DNA of 37,133 bases, taken from contig WQVZ01000009.1 in assembly GCA_009785595.1 (NCBI GenBank), forward strand, positions 1 through 37,133, in the 5' to 3' direction. The translations under genes were made by a program, and so were the position numbers. Each line of letters starts with the position of its first letter. Position 1 is the first letter of the stretch. Shown piece after piece: positions 32,315 through 37,133 of this stretch. Source of the DNA: Defluviitaleaceae bacterium (GTDB taxonomy: Bacteria > Bacillota > Clostridia > Lachnospirales > WRAX01). The notes under the pieces were generated by a model. It did no database searches and was not told the DNA's origin. It saw nothing but the letters and a program-made list of their open reading frames with translations.

Positions 32315-33004
32315 ATGTTTTTTGATACTTGGGGACTTTTCCTGCTGCTCCCCGCCATGCTTCTCGCCCTTTACGCCCAGGCTCGCGTCTCCAGCGCCAT
32401 GTCCCGTTTTTCTCACATGGCCACCCGCAAAGATATGCGCGGTGCAGACGTAGCCGCGGCCATTCTAGCCTACAACCGCATTGATGATGTGGAAATAGAA
32501 CGACTTAACGCCCCCGGCGGCGATCATTATGACCCCGCCAGCAAAACCATTCGCCTGTCCGCCCATGTGTACGATTCCTCATCAGTGACAGCGGTAGCCG
32601 TGGCAGCCCACGAAGCCGGCCACGCCATCCAACACAGCGAATCCTACACACCCCTGGCCCTGCGCAACGGCATCTTCCCCGTAGTGCGCCTTACTTCCGG
32701 CGCAGCCTTCCCCCTCATTATCATCGGCTTTCTCCTGGGTGCCGGCAGCCAGTTCGCCACCATCCTCATCGACGTAGGCATCATTTTCTTTGCCGCCACC
32801 GTCGTCTTCCACCTCATCACCCTGCCAGTGGAATACAATGCCTCCAGCCGGGCTCGCGAGGCTCTAGAAATAGGCAGCTACCTGGATGATGACGAGCTAC
32901 AAGGTGCACGCAAAGTGCTAGGCGCAGCCGCCATGACCTATGTAGCGGCGGCGGCGGTATCCATCGCCCACCTTCTGCGTTTTATGCTAATGCGCAGGCG
33001 TTAA
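32315..33004 (+). CDS. yugP: YugP-family membrane zinc metallopeptidase
   Basis: The ATG at 32315 follows AAGGAGG by 7 bases (229 residues). A membrane helix at the start (about 5-24) is followed by a zinc motif, AAHEAGHAIQHSE, and two or three helices toward the C-terminus (about 128-175 and 205-225). This matches the Zn_peptidase_2 (YugP) family of membrane-embedded peptidases with no well-defined substrate. It ends the right arm of the block and has a strong terminator 20 bases later. Confidence 0.92.
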   Translation: MFFDTWGLFLLLPAMLLALYAQARVSSAMSRFSHMATRKDMRGADVAAAILAYNRIDDVEIERLNAPGGDHYDPASKTIRLSAHVYDSSSVTAVAVAAHEAGHAIQHSESYTPLALRNGIFPVVRLTSGAAFPLIIIGFLLGAGSQFATILIDVGIIFFAATVVFHLITLPVEYNASSRAREALEIGSYLDDDELQGARKVLGAAAMTYVAAAAVSIAHLLRFMLMRRR

Positions 33005-33436
33005 TCCACATTGTGTTTGTACGGGCGGCATTCTGCCGCCTTTTTTTGTTTCGCCTATATCTACACCGTATATTTCAGAAGGCCTGATAGAGAATCCAAG
33101 CTTTTCATAAAATCCGTCTTTACCTATTGCCGAGAACAATCCCACTGTCACGGTGGTGTTTGGTAAGCTGGAGCTTTCTATATGCCTGGTCAAATATTCC
33201 ATTATCAATTTTCCAATGCCTTGGCCTTGGTACGCGGGATTTATGAAAGGGTCTTGTATATACCAATACATATTGCCATCACCAATAAGCCTACCCATCC
33301 CAATTGGCTGTTCGCCGCGCCTAACGAGCACGTTGTGTAGGCCGGCTTTTAAAGCTCTATCTATTTGGGCCAGCGGCAAGGGCTTGCGTCCGGTTGATTG
33401 CTCTATCCGTTCATCAATTGATTCACAATCCATCAT
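32987..33436 (-). CDS. GNAT-family N-acetyltransferase
   Basis: The most likely start is one of two adjacent ATGs at 33436 or 33433 (about 149 residues); a longer open frame runs into the preceding gene and is probably not translated. The acetyl-CoA loop is INPAYQGQGIGKLIMEYL, with GMGRLIGDGNMYWYIQD before it and KDGFYEKLGFSIRPS after it, as in a common small GNAT group. The last residues are encoded across the terminator of the convergent yugP gene and overlap yugP itself by 18 bp. No strong ribosome site is close to the ATGs, so the start is uncertain. Confidence 0.75.
   Translation of the reverse strand: MMDCESIDERIEQSTGRKPLPLAQIDRALKAGLHNVLVRRGEQPIGMGRLIGDGNMYWYIQDPFINPAYQGQGIGKLIMEYLTRHIESSSLPNTTVTVGLFSAIGKDGFYEKLGFSIRPSEIYGVDIGETKKGGRMPPVQTQCGLTPAH
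33024..33047 (+). terminator. Intrinsic terminator of the yicC-yugP operon
   Basis: GGCGGCA (33024-33030), loop TTC, TGCCGCC (33034-33040) and a run of seven T. It lies inside the coding end of the convergent GNAT gene. Confidence 0.9.
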
Positions 33437-33458
33437 TGTCTGTGTATATAGTCGCCTC

Positions 33459-34022
33459 TCACCGCAAATCCATCCCGTCTGTCTCCGTAAACTCAAACAC
33501 CCAATTGCCATCAGCACCCTTCGCACTCACGCCTTCAACAACGGTTTCGCCAACAAGCTCAAACCCCATAGACTCATACAACTCCATGGCCCCTTTATTC
33601 CACCGCGTAACGGTTAGCTTTATAGGATGCTCACCGCGCTTTTGCAAATGACTGATAGCAAACCCCATAATCTTGCGGCCATAACCCTGCCGCTGATACT
33701 TTAAATTAACCGCCACATTGCCAATTTGATTACCGCTGCACGTTGCGGAGCAAATAATTTCTTCATCGCCCAACAGCAAGAAAATATCGTCTTTTTGCTT
33801 AATCACTTCTTCAAGTCCGCCGCAATAATCCCCATAAGGCCTAATATTTAATTCTTTACGCATTTCATAATAACAATCGTTTATTAATTCTTTATACTTA
33901 CCATAATATTTTTCTTCAAACAAAACAGGCGACAAATCAGATTTCATCGCGCCGCCCTTATACTCCATTGTACACATATTAAACTTTGCTATTTGCTTAT
34001 CGCTCATCGCTTTCACAATCAT
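33459..34022 (-). CDS. GNAT-family N-acetyltransferase
   Basis: This protein has up to 187 residues. A GTG at 34016 lies at better spacing from AGGGA than the ATG at 34022. The acetyl-CoA motif is VNLKYQRQGYGRKIMGFAI, followed by HPIKLTVTRWNKGAMELYESMGF. The N-terminal part is longer than minimal for the fold and ends with a cytosolic acidic tail. It follows radC by 3 bases and another GNAT gene follows, so the pair may have arisen as accessory genes at the end of the era-radC operon. The substrate is unknown. Confidence 0.85.
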   Translation of the reverse strand: MIVKAMSDKQIAKFNMCTMEYKGGAMKSDLSPVLFEEKYYGKYKELINDCYYEMRKELNIRPYGDYCGGLEEVIKQKDDIFLLLGDEEIICSATCSGNQIGNVAVNLKYQRQGYGRKIMGFAISHLQKRGEHPIKLTVTRWNKGAMELYESMGFELVGETVVEGVSAKGADGNWVFEFTETDGMDLR

Positions 34023-34025
34023 TCC

Positions 34026-34757
34026 CTATGTTTTATCCAACGCCCCATCAATCCCCTGCAATCCCAAAATCCTTTTTCCCGCCAGGCTAACATAATCCTC
34101 GCCGCATACAACCACATGGTCCAAAACAACAATCTCCAGCCCATCCAGCAGATTTATAATATGTGATGTAGCATCAATATCCGCCGCAGATATGCTCTTG
34201 CTGCCGCTGGGATGGTTGTGCGTCAGCACAACATAGCTGGCGTTTTGATAAATAGCCCGGCGCACAATCTCCTTAGGGTACAGTTCTACGCGGTCTATAG
34301 TGCCTTTAGCCAGCAGTTCAGTAGATATCAACCTAAACCTATTGTCCAAAAATATCAGATAAAAACACTCTATGGTTTCGCCAATAAACAGAGCCTTGGC
34401 ATACTCTCCCAAATCCCGCGTATTAGCAAAAACGGTGCGTTTGCCCCATTTTGACTGACTGTACCTCCGCGCCAGGGGCGCAACCATAGACAGCAGCACC
34501 GCCGTGTTTTCCGTCAGGCCGCAACGCTTTTGTATTTCGGCGGGGCCGGCCTCAAAAAGGCCGTGCAAACTGCCAAATTCCGACAAAATCTTATGGGCCA
34601 TTTTGTTGGTGTCCTGGCGAGGTATGGCGTAATACAGCAGCATCTCCAAAACCTCGTGGTCAGCCATGGCATCCAGCCCGGCACGCATATACCGGGCGCG
34701 CATCCGCTCCCTATGCTTTCCGTGGGGATGTGGCTTTTTCTTGTCACTCATATGCAT
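34026..34757 (-). CDS. radC: RadC/JAB-domain protein
   Basis: This 243-residue protein has an N-terminal helix-hairpin-helix part (about 30-90) and a C-terminal JAB/MPN domain with THNHPSGSKSISAADIDAT, the metal-binding H-x-H...D pattern. RadC was linked to repair, but its exact activity is uncertain. The start directly follows the recO stop (TAAATG). In many Clostridia radC lies by mreB; the place after recO is less usual. Confidence 0.9.
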   Translation of the reverse strand: MHMSDKKKPHPHGKHRERMRARYMRAGLDAMADHEVLEMLLYYAIPRQDTNKMAHKILSEFGSLHGLFEAGPAEIQKRCGLTENTAVLLSMVAPLARRYSQSKWGKRTVFANTRDLGEYAKALFIGETIECFYLIFLDNRFRLISTELLAKGTIDRVELYPKEIVRRAIYQNASYVVLTHNHPSGSKSISAADIDATSHIINLLDGLEIVVLDHVVVCGEDYVSLAGKRILGLQGIDGALDKT

Positions 34758-35501
34758 TTACCTAATTCCAGTCAGTGTTTTCAAGCTTTTCAGTTCCACA
34801 TCAACATTTTTCGACAAAAACAGCCCGGCGGCGGCATACAATTGACTCGCAACACCCTCCGAGACCTTAAAAGCAAACATTCTTTTTACATCCGCATCTA
34901 ATATGTATTGTAACGCCAAAACAGCCTGGGCAGATAACCCTATATGCTGCGGCGTGACTTTTCCCGGACTGGTGGCGCAAACATCGCAAAACAATCCTTC
35001 ATCATAAAACCAGCAATCTTCAATCAGTTCGCCCTCACAAGCAGCGCACATGTTTACAATGGGTGCCAAGCCCTCTTTTTGCAAAAACTTAAAAACAAAT
35101 CCTGCAAATATCAAGTTTGCAGGCAGGCGTCCATGTTCCATTTCCGCAAAGGCCCGCAACAAAATCTGCAAAGCTTCCCCGGTTTCCATGCCGGTTAAAA
35201 GCATTTTGTCGGCCAGCTCTAAAAAGCAGCAGCAAAAGCAGTATTTATCATAATCATCGGCAATTTTACCAAAGGTATGTATGGGCAGCACCTGGTTTAA
35301 GCTTAAAAAACTGCCGCCATCAAAAATAACAAACTCATTGTAGCAAAATAAGCTCGTAGCCAGCTTGCTGCCCACCCGCTGAGACCCCCTGGCAAACGCG
35401 CTTATTTTTCCATGGCGCCGGGTCAACAACACCAACTTTTTGTTGCTTTCTCCCGCCGCATATTCCCGCAAAACCACGCCAAAATCCTTAATTATCGCCA
35501 T
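34758..35501 (-). CDS. recO: DNA repair protein RecO
   Basis: This 247-residue protein loads RecA onto SSB-coated DNA together with RecR. The N-terminal OB fold starts IIKDFGVVLREYAAGESNKKLVLLTRRHGKISAFARGS. A helical domain holds a four-cysteine zinc site (CAACEG...CDVC). The ATG overlaps the end of yqzL by ten bases. The era-yqzL-recO order is the Firmicutes standard. Confidence 0.94.
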   Translation of the reverse strand: MAIIKDFGVVLREYAAGESNKKLVLLTRRHGKISAFARGSQRVGSKLATSLFCYNEFVIFDGGSFLSLNQVLPIHTFGKIADDYDKYCFCCCFLELADKMLLTGMETGEALQILLRAFAEMEHGRLPANLIFAGFVFKFLQKEGLAPIVNMCAACEGELIEDCWFYDEGLFCDVCATSPGKVTPQHIGLSAQAVLALQYILDADVKRMFAFKVSEGVASQLYAAAGLFLSKNVDVELKSLKTLTGIR

Positions 35502-35626
35502 TGGCTACGTGGGCCGTCCTTTCCGTCATCACCTTTCACCTGCTCTTGCCTGGCCATGTTTTTATAGGCAAGATAGGCGTTTATATTGCCTGTGTGCGAA
35601 AACAAATTCCAAAATTCTTCATACAT
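35492..35626 (-). CDS. yqzL: YqzL-like small protein, 44 residues
   Basis: Below 60 codons but well supported: GAGGGGG upstream of the ATG at 35626, and a product beginning MYEEFWNLFSHTGNINAYLAYK, which is the WxLFxxTGxIxxYLxYK pattern of YqzL. It ends with a polar tail (KGDDGKDGPRSQWR) overlapping recO by ten bases. YqzL proteins sit between era and recO throughout the Firmicutes; their function is unknown. Confidence 0.88.
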   Translation of the reverse strand: MYEEFWNLFSHTGNINAYLAYKNMARQEQVKGDDGKDGPRSQWR

Positions 35627-35703
35627 AACTTCGTCCCCCTCTCATGTACCATTAGTTTATCAAAGGGACACTTATATATGCGCGAAAATTGCTGGAAATT
35701 GCC

Positions 35704-36618
35704 CTAAGTTTCATTCCGAAACCCAAAATTCTTGATAAAATAATCACTGTCCCGCCAGTTTTCCTTTATTTTCACCCATATTTGCAGGTTTATTTTTTCT
35801 TCATAAATCCGCTCAATATCCTGACGAGCCCGAGTTGCAATTTGCTTTAACATGGCCCCCTGCTTACCGATAATCATGCCCTTATGAGATGCTTTGTCGC
35901 AGTAAATATTGGCCTCGATGTCGAGAATAGGCTTGTCCGGCCGCACTTTCATGGACATTATCTCCACGTTTATGCCGTGAGGTATCTCTTCTTGCAGAAG
36001 ATACAGGGCTTTTTCCCTAATCATTTCGGCCACCAAAAAAGCATCGCTGGCGTCCGTCACCATGCCCTCAGGGAAGTACCGCGGGCCAATGGGCAGGTAC
36101 TTCGTAATGGCCTCACGCAACACCATCAGATTGTCGCCCTTTAAAGCAGATATGGGCACAATCTCGTCAAAGTTGCAAAGCTCCTTGTAGGCGTCCATCA
36201 TGGGCAATATCTCGCCCCGGTCAATGGTGTCAATTTTGTTTATCACCAGGATTTTTTTAGCAGATGTGCCACTTTTCGACAGTTTACTGACAATTTCCAT
36301 ATCCATTTTGTGGATATATCCCCCATCCCTTGCCGCTGTAACCAACAGTATTATATCTGCGTCAGCCACAGAATTCTCCGCCAACTTAACCATATTTTCC
36401 CCCAGTTTGGTTTTTGCCGCATGTATACCGGGTGTGTCAACAAAAACTATCTGGCTTTCAGAATTGCTGATAATACCCCTAATATTATTTCTGGTAGTTT
36501 GGGGTTTGCTGGTTATTATGGCAACTTTTTCACCTAAAAATGAGTTTAACAGGGTAGATTTGCCTACGTTGGGCCGCCCCATTATTGTTACAAAACCCGA
36601 TCTAAAATCATTGTTCAA
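35704..36618 (-). CDS. era: GTPase Era
   Basis: I take the TTG at 36618 as start (304 residues) because it gives NNDFRSGFVTIMGRPNVGKS, matching other Era proteins, and GAGG lies nine bases upstream; ATGs a few codons earlier are possible. G motifs: GRPNVGKST, then PQTTRNN, DTPGIH and NKID. The C-terminal KH domain has KGMIIGKQGAMLKQI and binds the 3' end of 16S rRNA. Era assists 30S assembly. It overlaps the DUF3048 gene stop by 11 bases. Confidence 0.96.
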   Translation of the reverse strand: MNNDFRSGFVTIMGRPNVGKSTLLNSFLGEKVAIITSKPQTTRNNIRGIISNSESQIVFVDTPGIHAAKTKLGENMVKLAENSVADADIILLVTAARDGGYIHKMDMEIVSKLSKSGTSAKKILVINKIDTIDRGEILPMMDAYKELCNFDEIVPISALKGDNLMVLREAITKYLPIGPRYFPEGMVTDASDAFLVAEMIREKALYLLQEEIPHGINVEIMSMKVRPDKPILDIEANIYCDKASHKGMIIGKQGAMLKQIATRARQDIERIYEEKINLQIWVKIKENWRDSDYFIKNFGFRNET

Positions 36619-37133
36619 TATCATCATCCTCGCCATCATCAAAAGTAGGTTGGTTGTGGGTGACAGAAATCCATGTCCTACCAGGGTTTAGCCTTAGCGG
36701 TTGGCCATTTTCGTCATACCATCTGGTTGGCTCGTTAGGGCTATCCTTAACCCATTGTATCCGCGAATATGTGCCTCGTGTGACCAAATATCCATAACCA
36801 CTTCCCACCAAATCCACATTGCGCCGCCCTGCCGCATCGCCGGGAATATGGGCAATATTGGTTATTTGTACAATCACATTGGTTACGGCTACCTGTTGGT
36901 CTATACCAGCATCCATTTGCGGCCCACCAAATATATACTTATAGTATAAATTATCTTCGGGATTATATTCAAACACAGAAACATGCTGCCCCCAAAAGTG
37001 TATGTTTATCGTGTTTGCGATATTTTCCGGCCGGGGTGCCGTGGGTTCTTCAAAAAATTCAAACATGCCAAGATAATCCGGGGCCACCATGTCCAAATTT
37101 AGCTGTTCTGCTACATTCATAAGCCTTTCCGCC
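36608..37133 (-). CDS. DUF3048 (YerB-like) protein, C-terminal part
   Basis: The frame is open to the edge of the window, so the N-terminus is missing; the ATG at 37120 is internal. The visible 174 or so residues fit the C-terminal half of DUF3048 proteins (YerB group): VTNVIVQITNIAHIPGDAAGRRNVDLVGSGYGYLVTRGTYSRIQW, then GQPLRLNPGRTWISVTHNQP. These are exported lipoproteins of unknown role. An acidic tail (FDDGEDDDIEQ) ends it. It overlaps the era start, so it is probably the first or an upstream gene of the era operon. Confidence 0.85.
   Translation of the reverse strand, partial: AERLMNVAEQLNLDMVAPDYLGMFEFFEEPTAPRPENIANTINIHFWGQHVSVFEYNPEDNLYYKYIFGGPQMDAGIDQQVAVTNVIVQITNIAHIPGDAAGRRNVDLVGSGYGYLVTRGTYSRIQWVKDSPNEPTRWYDENGQPLRLNPGRTWISVTHNQPTFDDGEDDDIEQ

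Overview
The window is a chromosomal segment of an endospore-forming, low-to-moderate GC Gram-positive bacterium, most likely a member of the Clostridia. Evidence for this is the spoIIGA-sigE pair (mother-cell sporulation sigma factor and its processing protease), the PrkC/PrpC PASTA kinase-phosphatase pair, strong AGGAGG-type ribosome binding sites, frequent TTG/GTG starts, an EFR1-type ferredoxin, and the era-yqzL-recO order. I cannot name a genus from sequence alone.

Layout. 1-3100 (+): the 3' end of radA, then a rhodanese lipoprotein, an APH-fold phosphotransferase and a PepD dipeptidase. 3188-4730: a MerR regulator with a membrane and zinc-ribbon tail (+), convergent with a class I methyltransferase (-) across a shared terminator. 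4731-6714: a 154-bp palindromic repeat element, then spoIIGA-sigE (+). 6674-9060 (-): pyrE followed by two small paralogous membrane proteins and a membrane-anchored two-repeat protein broken by an apparent frameshift. 9168-11360 (+): a topoisomerase IV A-type subunit, whose promoter overlaps that of pyrE face to face. 11402-12833: a sigma-region-4-like protein divergent from an ImmR/ImmA-type repressor-protease pair, as in phages and ICEs. 12892-13636: a VanW lipoprotein followed by a second copy of the palindromic element. 13718-14669 (-): a Fur-family regulator and a divergent PTPS/QueD-family protein behind a promoter that contains a near-consensus Fur box. 14730-15075 (-): RNase P RNA. 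15082-17428 (-): purK-purE, a cold-shock protein and a 57-aa membrane protein.

17475-33004 is a housekeeping block arranged as two divergent arms from about 24950-25035. The left arm (-) is rsmB-rlmN-prpC-prkC-rsgA-rpe-thiN, tightly coupled by 4-8 bp overlaps. The right arm (+) is yicC-EFR1 ferredoxin-gmk-rpoZ-priA-def-fmt-GNAT-yugP. In many Clostridia these genes lie in one co-directional series, so the head-to-head arrangement suggests an inversion. 32987-37133 (-): a DUF3048 lipoprotein (partial), era, yqzL, recO, radC and two GNAT acetyltransferases.

The genes mostly serve translation and ribosome maturation (rsmB, rlmN, rsgA, era, def, fmt), nucleotide and cofactor synthesis (pyrE, purE, purK, gmk, thiN), DNA repair and replication (radA, recO, radC, priA, parC), serine/threonine signalling and sporulation. 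No complete mobile element, CRISPR array, integrase, tRNA or rRNA was seen. The items most worth a second look are the split two-repeat membrane protein, the two families of small palindromic repeats, the Fur-box-controlled PTPS homologue lacking the catalytic cysteine, the orphan ImmR/ImmA module, and an omega subunit with a highly acidic tail.
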